A stretch of DNA of 64,000 bases, taken from positions 372,001-436,000 of the forward strand of contig JAUJYN010000017.1 of NCBI GenBank assembly GCA_030737835.1, read 5' to 3'. The notes under the pieces are model-generated. The model ran no database searches. It worked only from the letters and a program-made list of their open reading frames with translations, and was not told the DNA's origin. The position numbers and the translations under genes were made by a program. Positions 1 to 10,196 of the stretch are shown here, one piece after another (within the stretch, counting starts at the first letter, position 1; each line of letters starts with the position of its first letter). This DNA comes from Acorus gramineus (taxonomy: Eukaryota; Streptophyta; Magnoliopsida; Acorales; Acoraceae).

Positions 1-2706
1 GTCCCTCGGGGAGCTCTTCCTCCAGATCCGACTCAGATGACACTGGAGAAAATATTATGCGAGGGGTGAGCCACACGCTCAGTGAACAGCACAACCCATG
101 CCCCACAATTTATATTAACCACCAGATATTATTAACCCACAATCACATTATTAAAAGCCACAAAATGGCAACAGCTATACAGGCCAGGGGGTCGCTATCG
201 CCAACCCACTACACCCTCACCCTCACCCCTCAATATGGTGACATAGGATATTGGGACTGACTAGCCTGATAAACATCCATACACAATCATACACCCTCAC
301 CCTCACCCCTCAATAGGTGACATAGGATATTGGGACTGATAATCATCCATACACATCCATACACCCTCACCCTCACCCCTCAATAGGTGACATAGGATAT
401 TGGGACTAACAATCCAGTGGGTCGCTACATCGCCAACCCACCACACCCTCACCCTCACCCCTCAATAGGTGACATAGGATATTGGGACTGACTAGCCTGA
501 TAAACATCCATACACAATCATACACCCTCACTCCGTAGGCTGTTTGGCCACTCCCAGATTCAGGACAGTCCGAGTCCAAGATCAGGAGATGCCTAATGAT
601 GGGAGCCCCTGCACGGGATGGTCTCTCTACGTCGGGGCAGTCTCTAAAGGATCCAACGAAGGGAACAGATCAGCCTATCCATCGCATATGATCCACTCGG
701 ATCCACAGACAAACACATCTCAACAACCCTAATGTCATGAATTCCTCAGAATTCCTCCAGGGGCGCATAACCAAGATGCGGGGAACATGTATAATAATAA
801 TAATAACAAGGGTATAATATTATTGGGAAAGAAACCTTGGGAGGGCAGCGTGAGGTCCCGATATAGGACATCCTGACAACCAAACAAGGAACACGGAGGA
901 CCCTAGCACGGGTCTCAATGTCGACCTCGCAAGGCCCCTCCCTATAATATTATCTAAGGCCTGCAATTAAGCATATTCTAGCATTTAATTTAACAAATTA
1001 AGCTAGTAGGACACATGCATAGGCCGAGGCTTCCTAGCATGATAACAAGGTGACAGGATGCACGGCTCTTACACAACCCAAGGGTGTAAGTCCCTAACAT
1101 ACAAATCTAGGGTGGCATGCATACTACAGATTATCATGCTTGCATGGATTACACATTACAACAGTTAATATAAATCCATGGTGCCACAGGGGAGAACGAT
1201 ACACGCCCAAGTGCGTATAGCGCCTTCCGACTGGGTTGGATTGTCCCACTCACTGATAGTCGGGTCGTCGCGCGACCGTCCGTCAAGATCTGCAAAATCG
1301 GGTAATCAATTCGGTGAGTAAAATACCCAAATAAATCCAAAAATACACTAAAAATACACAATACTCGGACAAACGTACATACGGCCTGTACGCACACGAG
1401 CCCGAGCACCCCAACTCATTCCCGAACCCCCAGGCAGCCATACGCACGGCCACCCGCACGCGCACGCACGAATGCGCACGCACGCACGCACGCACCCCGG
1501 CACCATCGGCGCACTGCCGCGCGCCCCGACGCACTGCCGCACGCACGCGCACGCTCGCGGGCGCCCGCACGCACCGCGCGTCCAGCCCAGCGCGCCCCCG
1601 CGTTCACTGCACGCACGCCCCAGCACGCGCACGCACTGGTCCCCAGCTCCGCGCCCAGGCGCCCTGCCCCGCACCCAGGAATAGTGCCCATGTGCCCTGC
1701 CCGCGCGCGCGCACCCGCGCGCTCTCCCGCGCACACCCCCGCTCGCGCCAGCACCCGCGCGCACCTGCACGACCACTACGCGCTCACCCGCGCGCGACTG
1801 CGCGCCCGACTGCGCCCGCCAGCACCCAGCGCCCAGCACCCGCGCCCAGCGCCCAGCGCCGAGCTCCACCCGAGCGCACGCCCGCGCGCACGCCAGCGCG
1901 CACATGCGCCCGCGCCCAGCCATCTGCTCCGCCTGCTGCACTGCCTGCTTGCCAGCCTACCCGGGACAGCCTGCTAGCCCGCCCGAGCCACTCTACCACC
2001 CCTCTCCGGCCACCAATGGCCTCCAACAGCCACCAACCACCACCCACAGCCACCAGCACCCAAAAACAACCCCCTAACAAGCATTTAAGCAAGAAAAGGA
2101 AGGAAAGAGAGCTTACCCTTGGAGAGGAAAGGAAGGGAAGGGAACCGGGAGCTCTTCGGGCACCGAAATACCTCCACAAGGACCCCCACCACCTAGATCT
2201 CCTCCTAGCCAAAGAAGGGCTGAAATCTGAGGAGAAAAGAGAGGGTGAGAAGGGTCTAAACACCTCGGAACTCGAATCCGAGTCCACCGGTGGATAGATC
2301 GGGAGCTCCCCATACCTTTCTCTTCTTTGGGTTTTAAGGTCCAAGCTCTCTAACTAGGTCAAAAGAAGGTTTTTGAGAGAGGGAGAGAGAGAAAACTAGT
2401 GGGGAAGATGATGAATAGTGGGGGGCAACTTTTTAGATCTCATTATATAAGTCAACCTCACTTAAATTAGGGTTAACTAGGATTAGGAGAGGATTAGGTG
2501 ACTTAAGTGGGTTTTGACTTGGGTCAACCCAACCACAAATAAAAACAAAAGGGGTTGACCAAGTCTATGGGCCAACTTTGACCAAGTCAACTTTCCCAAT
2601 GACTTCTCTCTCTGTCAAAACCCGGATACGCCCCGGAACTGTGAAATTTTGAAACGTTACTGGAATTCGACGAAATTTTCGTGAGCGGCTTGGAATGGCA
2701 CCAGGA
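1..2706 (-). repeat. Family A LTR remnant, runs off the left window edge
   Basis: This is a minus-oriented family A LTR. Read on the reverse strand it has the same module order as the complete LTR at 56812-59897: a U3 with W-box motifs, a TATA-like TATATAA near 2446-2452, a splice-donor-like site, a CpG-rich stretch at about 1390-1975, a mini-exon-like segment at 1254-1289 and the GAATTC palindrome near 740. Its first roughly 190 bp of U3 are missing: at 2706/2707 it joins directly to the 3' terminal part of a second A LTR. The other end lies outside the window. The long open frames across 1348-1977 are a product of GC-rich composition. Confidence 0.85.
178..530 (-). repeat. Minisatellite in the A LTR, four units
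   Basis: Four imperfect units are seen, each with CACCCTCACCCTCACCCCTC followed by a GTGACATAGGATATTGGGACT-like segment, and some with a CGCCAACCCAC flank. Read in LTR sense each unit is G-rich (GGGGTGAGGGTGAGGGTG). Other A LTRs carry one, two or three units, so copy number differs between copies. Confidence 0.85.
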
Positions 2707-5298
2707 GACGCGGCAATGGTATATATGATATCAGCAGTCTATACAGGAGGTCAATAATAGACTCTAAACAACATAAAAAATGACAACACAGACAACAATG
2801 AGGCTGACATAATATATACACAAATAGCGGAAGCTAAAAGACTGAGTCTGTAATTCAAAAGACATATTACAGACCCGATACATAATCAACTGTTCTGTGA
2901 GAGCCAATATATACAATGACATCCAAATACACAAACGTGTGCCCAAGCACAGAACGCAAAACATACAATAAAAAGGGGGATGCTGATGGCCTCTCACTCG
3001 CAGAACGTGACGCTGCTCCGCTACTGCTGATGGGCCCTGGGGAGCTCCTCCTTCAGATCCGACTCAGATATCACTGGAGAAAAATATATGCGAGGGGTGA
3101 GCCACACGCTCAGTGAATAGCACAACCCATGCATCACAATTCATATTATCCTCAAATAAATTATAGCCTCTAAGTGGCAGTAACTACACAATCCAGTGGG
3201 TCGCTACATCGCCGACCCACCACACCCTCACCCTCACCCTCAAAGGGGTGACATGGTCTTTTGGGACTGACTAGGCTGTTAATCACCCTTGGTCCACCGA
3301 TAGCCTCTCCCCCACTCCGTAGCTCGCCTGGTCTACTCCCACGATCAGCACAGTCCGACGCATCGGAGGTACCTACAGATGGGAGCCCTCTGTCAGGACA
3401 GCCTGTCTAACGCTGAGGAGTCCCTACATGGATCCAACGAAAGGAAGAGAAACAGCCTACGCACACGGATACGATCCTCTTGGATCCGCCGACACCGATT
3501 GCAACTCTACTAATGTCATGAATTCTTCAGAATTCCTCCAGGGCGCATAACTAAGATGCGGGGAGACACATATTATAACAACGAGGTCATAATATTCTCT
3601 AAGGCATGCTAATAACCATATGCTCGCATTTGATTTAAATAAGTTAAACTAAATGGGAAACATGCGTAGGTCGAGGCTTTCCTAGCATGAAAACATGGTA
3701 TCAGGATGCGTAGGTCTCTATACATAATATAAGGGTGCCTATCCCTAGCATACAAAGTCTAAGGGGGGCATCGATACAACATAATGATCATGCATAGCAC
3801 AGTTTACATTTAATACTAGTTAATATGCAACTATGGTGCCCCAGGGGAGAGCGATGCACGCCTACGTGCATCGAACGTCTCCCTACTGGGTTGGATTGTC
3901 CCACTCACCAATACCCGGGTCGTCGCGTGACCGCCCATCAAGATCTGCAAGACATGGGTAATCAAAATGGTGAGTAATCTACACAAATACATAAGAAATA
4001 CGCTAGAAATACCCTACACTCGGACAAGCATGCATACGGCAAGCACGCACGCGAGCCCCAGTGCCCCGACATCCTCCCGCACCCACGACAGCCATGCGCA
4101 CGGCCACCCGTACGCACACGCACGAGTTCGCATGCACGCACGCACCCCCGCGCCCCGAGCGCACTGCCGCGCCCCTGCCCGCGCGCCCAGACACGCTGCC
4201 GCGCGCGCGCACCACGCGTCCAGCCCCTGGTGCACCCGCGCGCACTGCGCCCTAGCGCAGCACCTCGCGCGCACACCCGCACGCACTGCGTGCACTGCGC
4301 CCCCGCGCAGCACACCGCGCGCACACCCCCAGCGCACCCGACTGCGCGCACAGGCAGACTCGCGCGCACGCGCGCGGATGACTCCGCACGCGCGCCCGAG
4401 TCCATCCCACCACCTCCCTCAGCCCTCCCACACCCCTAACACACATGCATACCATGCATACACCATTTCACCTCCTAAACAACCATCTAAACAAGAAAAA
4501 TAGGGAGGAGGAAAGCTCACCCAAAGAGAGGAAGGGAAGGGGAGGAACTCGGGTGCTCTTCGCGCACCGAATCGCCACCACCAAGACCACCACCACCAAG
4601 ATCTCTTCTCAGCCCAAGGATGGCTGAAAACAGAGGAGAAAAGGAAGCTTAGAGAGGAGGCAAACAAGGTGGAAAGCAAAAATGAAACCATGGAAAGGTA
4701 GATCGGGTCCTCACCTTCCTTTTCTTCTTCTATGGCTTTCCAATTCAACCACTCCTACTAGCTCAAAAGGGGGATTTAAAGAGAGGGGATTGAGGGTTTG
4801 TGAGTGAGTGAGAGAGAGAAGAAGATGAATAGAAGGGGGCACTATTGGTGGGCGTGGACCTCACTTAAAGGCCACACACACACACACACTCACACACACT
4901 TAGAAAATTTAGGTTTAGGTGAACTTTGACCTTAGTCAACCCATCCACACAAACAAACAAAACCAATTGACCAAGTCAATGGTCAAACTTGACTTGGTCA
5001 AAGTCCTCTTTGACTTGGTCAAGTCTCCCAATGACTTTTCGCTTGGTCAAAACCCGGATACGATTCAGAACTGTGAAATTCTGAAACGTTACTGGAATTC
5101 GATGAAATTTTTGTGAGTGGCTTGAAATGGCACCAGGACACATAATGTGCAGTTAGATTTTCAATCGGAGTTCTCAAACTCATGATGATGGCTAAAAGTC
5201 CAAAATTTTAGCGATTCCGATCGAAAAAAGAAAAAGTTGAAAAACTGCCAGAATGCTCCAATGGTGACCAGAAGGCTAAAAGTGACGCATATATAACA
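2707..5298 (-). repeat. Family A LTR, fused tail-to-head to the preceding copy
   Basis: A minus-oriented A LTR whose reverse-strand start (TGTTATATATGCGTCAC) lies at 5298. Its last roughly 24 bp, the usual GGGGCGTGACA end, are missing at 2707. In LTR orientation this is the upstream (5') LTR. PBS, internal region, PPT and the start of the downstream LTR are all deleted between it and 2706. It holds ten W-box hexamers near 4920-5060, a CpG-dense stretch at about 4030-4430, a mini-exon-like segment at 3909-3944 and one G-rich unit at 3220-3265. No TSD could be matched. Confidence 0.85.
4919..5060 (-). promoter_or_regulatory. W-box cluster in a family A U3
   Basis: About ten TTGAC[C/T] hexamers, on both strands, lie within about 140 bp upstream (in LTR sense) of the transcript-start region. 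TTGACY is the core recognised by WRKY transcription factors, so this U3 may respond to WRKY-mediated stress signalling. The motif density is seen directly; factor binding is inferred. Confidence 0.5.
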
Positions 5299-5515
5299 GC
5301 TTGTCATGTAGCCTTTCCCCCACAGCTGGCTCATGCCCACGACGTCATCCTTGTCTCGAAGCTGAGGCGTTATGTCCACGATCCTGCTCATGTCTTCCCG
5401 TTCGACTGCCTCATCCTCGAGCTGGATTTTTCGTTTGTGGAGCAGTGGATCAAGGTCATGGACCAACGTGAGAAGAAGCTCCCCACTAAGATCATTCCTT
5501 TGATTAAAGTTATGC
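5299..5515 (+). pseudogene. Ty3/gypsy integrase C-terminal fragment
   Basis: In the frame covering about 5309-5515 the translation reads QLAHAHDVILVSKLRRYVHDP followed by AHVFPFDCLI, the C-terminal part of Tekay/Del-type integrases (usual form LSxVHDVFHVSxLRKYxxDPxHV). It is more complete than the same segment in the gag-only elements E1-E3, so it probably derives from a fuller relative. The frame stops resembling integrase after LIKV at about 5512, where it runs into LTR sequence (MRPRGILKNS). The junction shows microhomology: coding AAAGT-TATGCG meets the LTR motif GTTATGCGCC. No start codon or catalytic core is present. Confidence 0.7.
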
Positions 5516-6385
5516 GCCCTAGAGGAATTCTGAAGAATTCATGACATTTGTAGAGTTCAATCGGTGTCGGCGGATCCAAGTGGATCGTATCTGTGTGGGT
5601 AGGCTGGTTCTCTTCCCTTCGTTCGATCCGTGTAGGGACTCCTCAGTGTTAGACAGGCCGTCCTGACAGAGGGCTCCCATCAGTAGGCACCTCCTGATTT
5701 GGTTTCGGACTGTGCTGAATCGTGGGAGTAGACCAGGCGAGCTACGGTGTGGAGGAGAGGCTATCGGTGGACCAAGGGTGATTAACAGCCTAGTCAGTCC
5801 CAAAAGACCATGTCACCAGTTTGAGGGTGAGGGTGAGGGTGTAGTGGGTTGGCGATGAGCGACCCACTGGATTGTGTAGTTATTGCCACTTAGAGGCTAT
5901 AAATGATTTGAGGTTAATATGAATTGTGATGCATGGGTTGTGCTATTCACTGAGCGTGTGGCTCACCCCTCGCATATTTTTCTCCAGTGATATCTGAGTC
6001 GAATCCGCAGGAGGAGCTCCTCGAGGGACGTCAGCAGTAGCGGAGCAGCGTCACGTTCTTTGTGTGAGAGGCCATTCAGCATCCCCCTTTGCTTGTATGT
6101 ATTATATTCCGTGCTTGGGCACGCGTTTGTATTATATTTTGGATGTATGTGTGTATATTGGCTCTCACAGGATAGTTGATTATGTATCAAGTCTGTAATA
6201 TGTCTTTGAGTTACAGACTCAACCTTTTAGCTTCCGCTATTTGTGTATATATTATGTCAGCCTCTTTGTTGTCTGTGTTGTCAGTGTTGATATTGTTTTG
6301 AGTATGTTATTGACCTCCTGTATAGACTGCTGATATCATATATACCCTTGCCGCGTCCCGGGGACGGCCGCCCTGGGGCGTGACA
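5512..6385 (+). repeat. 3' portion of a family A LTR
   Basis: Begins inside the LTR at TTATGCGCCCT, next to the GAATTCTGAAGAATTC palindrome, and runs through one G-rich unit (about 5815-5875) to the canonical end GGGGCGTGACA at 6385. It has no U3, donor or mini-exon. It is fused to the integrase fragment on its left and directly abuts a minus-oriented B U3 fragment on its right. Confidence 0.85.
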
Positions 6386-6514
6386 ACTCCAACTCCCGTA
6401 GGTGGCTAAAAGCCAAAATTTTAGCGACTCCGAGCAAAAAATTAAAAAGGCCCTAAATGACGTAGAAGTGACCAAGGCTTAACCGAAATGACTCCAAATG
6501 ACACAGGCATAACA
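6386..6514 (-). repeat. Family B U3 terminal fragment
   Basis: A short minus-oriented fragment ending ACACAGGCATAACA at 6514; on the reverse strand this is the B-type LTR start TGTTATGCCTGTGTC. It closely resembles 56425-56550. The rest of the LTR is missing because the plus-oriented chimeric fragment (5299-6385) abuts it at 6385. Confidence 0.65.
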
Positions 6515-7207
6515 CGACGGCTCCTCTGGAACCGCCCCAAACAAACTGACGGCTCCTGTGGGAGCCGTCCCGAACATGCCTGACGGCTCTCAAGGGAGCC
6601 GTCCTGAGGCAGAAAACACGAAACCCTATTTTTATTAAAACATCCTAACACATTCTATCATGGAAAACCATACACGAGTCGTTTAAAACGGCATAAAACA
6701 GAAGAGAACTCATCTCAAAAAATTCAATTAAAAACCAATCCAAAACTCATTTAAAACATCATTGAAAAATCGTATACTCAACATAGGTATAAAAGTAATA
6801 TAAAATAGATAAACGATACAAATCATTTACGAGATAGATCGAAGATCGTTTACGACGCCAATAATTTGCATTAATTCCAATTAATGCACATGTTCCTTCC
6901 AAAAACGGAACCTATTTTTAAAAATACGTTTTTTTCAGATCAACGGGTCCTATAGCATCCGTCGCCCAGGCTTCTGACGGCTCTCCCCGATCCATCGCCC
7001 ATGCTTCTAATGGCTCCTATAGCATCCGTCGCCCATGTTCCCGACGGCAGCTATAAAATCCGTCAGACACTGTCTAACACCCTATTACTGTTCGGTCCAT
7101 AACTTGATCGATACTCATCCGATTTACGATCCGTAAAAAGCGTTGGAAAGCCAACGAAATGAGGAATCTAACCATGCCAAATTATTAGAAATTTGGAATA
7201 CTAAACA
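6515..7207. other. Unclassified repeat-like DNA with hairpin cluster; left flank of E1
   Basis: No gene is seen. It contains two strong hairpins, 6548-6569 (GACGGCTCC TGTG GGAGCCGTC) and 6582-6603 (GACGGCTCT CAAG GGAGCCGTC), plus a decayed third at 6515-6537. Degenerate CCGTC/GACGG motifs recur at 6950-7075. Repeated GACGG/CCGTC motifs with inverted arms occur in subterminal regions of CACTA DNA transposons, but no terminal CACTA or 3-bp TSD was found. The right part (7080-7207) is AT-rich and ends at the E1 insertion point with AAACA. Confidence 0.4.
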
Positions 7208-7958
7208 TGTTATATTTGTGTCACTTTTAACCTTCTGGTAACCGTTGGAGCGTTCTGGCAGTTTTTCATTTTTTTCATTTTTCGATCAGAACCGCTAAAA
7301 TTTTAGGCTGTTAGCTATCGCCCTGAGATTGAGGGCTCCGATTGAAAATCTGACTGCATATTATGTGTCCTGGCGCCATTCTAATCCACTCATGAAAATT
7401 TCATCGAATTCCGGTAACGTCTCAAAATATCACAGTTCCGGGGCGTATCCGGGTTTTGACTGAGCGAGAAGTCATTGGGAGAGTTGACTTGGTCAAAGTG
7501 GGCCCATGACTTGGTCAACCCTTTTTGTTTTATTTGTGGTTGGGTTGACCCAAGTCAAAGCCCACTTAAACTCATCTAATCATGCCTTAAGCCCTAATTA
7601 ATCTTGATTACCCTAATCTAAATGAGGTTTGACTTATTTAAGTGGGATGAAAAGTTGCCCTTCACTATTCATCATCTTCTCCCTTGGAATTTCACTCTCC
7701 CCCTCTCTCCTTTTCTTAGTTTTGAGCCACCTAGGGTTCTCAAAACTTAAAACCCAAAACATAGAAAGGATAGATCCGGTCCCGATCTACACCCCGGTGT
7801 TTCCGGATTCGAATTCCGGAGTGTTTAGCCCCTTCTCCCCCTCTCTTTTCTCCCCTGTTTTGAGCCATTCTAAGGGCTAAGGAAGAGCTCGGAGGTGGAG
7901 GTCATTTGGGAGGTGTTTCGGTGCGCGGAGAGCAACCGAACTTCCCTTCCTTCTCTTG

Positions 7959-8556
7959 GTAAGCTCTTTTTCCTTTTTTTTTGGCTTAGATGCTTTTCCC
8001 TGGGCGCGTGCTGCCAGGCGCGCTGGGCGCGGCGCGTGTTGCCGAGCATGCGCGTGGGCACTGGGTGAGGGTCCCGGGTGCTGGGCGCTGGGTCGTGGAT
8101 GCTGGGCGCTGGTTGTGGGCATGGGGCGCTGCGAGCAGGGCGCCGTGCGGGGGCGAGCGCGAGGAGTGCTGCGCAGAGGCGCAGGCGCGCTGTGCGCGCG
8201 CGGCGAGTCGATGGAGTGCTGGGCGAGCGGATGGTGCGCGCGGGGTGCGCGCGGAGGTGGGCGAGGGCGTGCGGTGTGCGCCCGGGCTGTTGCGATGGGG
8301 CGCAGTTGGCGCGCGGTGCACCCGGGTGGCTCGGCGGCATGTCCAGGCGTGCGGGCAGGGGCCCGGCGGTGCGCCTGGGTGAGCGGGCTGAGGCGCGGCG
8401 GTGCATCCGGGGGCGGGTGGTGCAGGAGTGAGTCGGGGTGCTCGGGCTAGCGTGCGTATGGGCCGTATGTACGTTTGCCCGAGTGTTGTGTACATTTTTG
8501 GAGTATTTTGTTGTGTTTGTGTATTATACTCACCATATCAAATACCTGTCTTGCAG
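7959..8556 (+). other. Candidate leader intron in the E1 5' LTR
   Basis: Bounded by CTTG|GTAAGC at 7959 and TTGCAG at 8556, with a pyrimidine-rich stretch after the donor. It contains the CpG-dense part of the LTR. The same bounding sites recur in the other LTRs, for example 13702-14775, 46872-47948 and 57575-58324, while interior length differs by hundreds of bases. That is how an intron would tolerate change. Splicing itself is inferred. Confidence 0.45.
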
Positions 8557-8592
8557 ATCTTGACGGACGGTCGCGCGACGACCTAGATACCG
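8557..8592 (+). other. Candidate 36-nt mini-exon in the LTR
   Basis: A 36-nt segment starting ATCTTGACGG, preceded by TTGCAG and followed by GTGAGTGGG. It contains the perfect palindrome GTCGCGCGAC. The same segment, 36 or 39 nt long and always between AG and GT (GTGAGT in most copies), occurs in thirteen LTR copies of families A and B in this window. Confidence 0.5.
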
Positions 8593-10081
8593 GTGAGTGG
8601 GACGATCCAACCCAGTACGGAGGTGTTACATGCACTTGGGCGTGTACCGTCCTCCCCTGGGGCACCATAGTAAATTTTAACCTGTTTAATATGAAAATTA
8701 TGTAAGCATGATAATCTGTAGTATGCATGCCACCCTAGACTTTGTATGCTAGGAACTTATACCCTTAGGACCCGTATAAGAACCATGCACCCTGTTATCA
8801 TGTTTCCATGCTAGGAAAGCCCCGATCGATGCATGTTCCCATTTAGTTTAATTTATTTAAATAAAATGTGAGCATGTGATTATTAGCCTGTCTTAGTGAA
8901 TATTATAGGGGAGGGGCCTCGCGAGGACAGCGGTGAGACCCGGGCTAGGGTACTCCGTGTTCCTTGTTTGGTTGTCGGGATGTCCTATATCGGGACCTCA
9001 CGCTGCCCTCCCAAGGATTCTTTCCCCGTTAATATTCCAACCTCTTTATTGTTATAACGCATGTTTCCCCGCATCCTGGTTATGCGCCCTGTTGGAATTC
9101 TGAAGAATTCAAGGCATTAGAGTTGTAGAGATGTGTGGTCGGCGGATCCGAGTGGATCATATGCGTATGGATAGGCTGTTCTGTTTCCCTTCGTTGGATC
9201 CGTGTAGAGACTGCCCCAGCGTTAGAAAGGTCGTCCCTTCCGAGGGCTCCCATCAGTAGGCGCCTCCCGATATTTGTGACGGACTGTGCTGAAGTGTGGG
9301 TGAAGGCCAAGCGGCCTACGGAGTGGAGGAGAGACTATCGGTGGACCAAGGGTGACCAACAGCCTAGTCAGTCCCAATATCCTATGTCACCCATAGAGGG
9401 GTGAGGGTGAGGGTGTGGTGGGTCAGCAATGAGGTGACCCGCTGGTTTGTGGAATTGTGGTCTAAGGATGATTATTAGATTAGTATGTCCCAATATCCTA
9501 TGTCACCTATTGAGGGGTGAGGGTGAGGGTGTGGTGGTTCGGCGATGTACGAACCACTGGTTTTATGATGTTATGCCACTTTGAGGCTGGTTGTTGTTTA
9601 ATTGTGGTTAATATAGCTGTGATGCATGGGTTGTGCTGTTCACTGAGCGTGTGGCTCACCCCTCGCATATGTTTTCTCCAATTGCCACTGAGCCGGATCA
9701 GCAGGAGGAGCCTTCCGAGGGATTCCTTCAGTAGCGGAGCAGCGCTACGTCTCGCGAGTGTTAGAGGCTATCAGCATCCCTTTTTGGCTGTATGTATTTT
9801 ATTTCCGTGCTTGAGCACGCGTTTGTATATATTCAGTTGTATATTGTGTATATTGGCTCTCACAGGACAGATGATTGTGTATCGAGTCTGTAGTATGTTT
9901 TATTTACAGATTCAGTCTTTCGCTTTCGCATTTGGTGTATATATCATGTCAGCCTCTTTGTTGTCTGTGTGTCATTCTAGTTGCTTGTTTATGGTATATT
10001 ATTGACCTCCTGTGAAGATTCTAATATTATATGTACACTTGCCGCGTCACGGGGACGGCCGACCTGGGGCGTGACAAAAGT

Positions 10082-10093
10082 TGGTATCAGAGC
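10082..10093 (+). promoter_or_regulatory. Primer binding site, tRNA-iMet type (E1)
   Basis: TGGTATCAGAGC, complementary to the 3' end of plant initiator methionine tRNA, starts five bases after the LTR end at 10076. This is where minus-strand reverse transcription would be primed. Confidence 0.9.
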
Positions 10094-10196
10094 CTGGTCC
10101 TGTCTGAGCCAATTGTCTTCTTTTTCGTAGAGATGAGTCCTAGGATTTCTATATGAGTATTCTGATCCTAGTGTCTGGTTTTCTTAGGTTGCTGAT

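Larger units (their letters stand above)
7208..10076 (+). repeat. 5' LTR of E1
   Basis: TG at 7208 to CA at 10076, 2869 bp. Modules in order: U3 with W-box motifs at about 7458-7565; TATA-like TATTTAA at 7635-7641; donor-like GTAAGC at 7959; CpG-dense stretch 7990-8450; acceptor TTGCAG at 8551-8556; mini-exon-like 8557-8592; donor GTGAGTGG at 8593; a GAATTC palindrome near 9093; two G-rich units at about 9375-9425 and 9490-9545. Compared with the 3' LTR it lacks a block of about 470 bp matching roughly 13741-14225, inside the CpG-dense stretch. Confidence 0.9.

Noticed and set aside
178..530. Tandem repeats as a CRISPR array or telomeric repeat
   Set aside because: The units are imperfect, lack unique equal-length spacers, lie inside an LTR, and do not match the plant telomere repeat TTTAGGG.
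1348..1977. Overlapping frames of up to 200 codons on both strands
   Set aside because: Composition effect in GC-rich, stop-poor LTR DNA. Homologous positions in other LTRs do not keep the frame.
10082..10093. tRNA gene
   Set aside because: Only the 12-base complement of the tRNA-iMet 3' end is present, at the normal PBS position. No cloverleaf follows.
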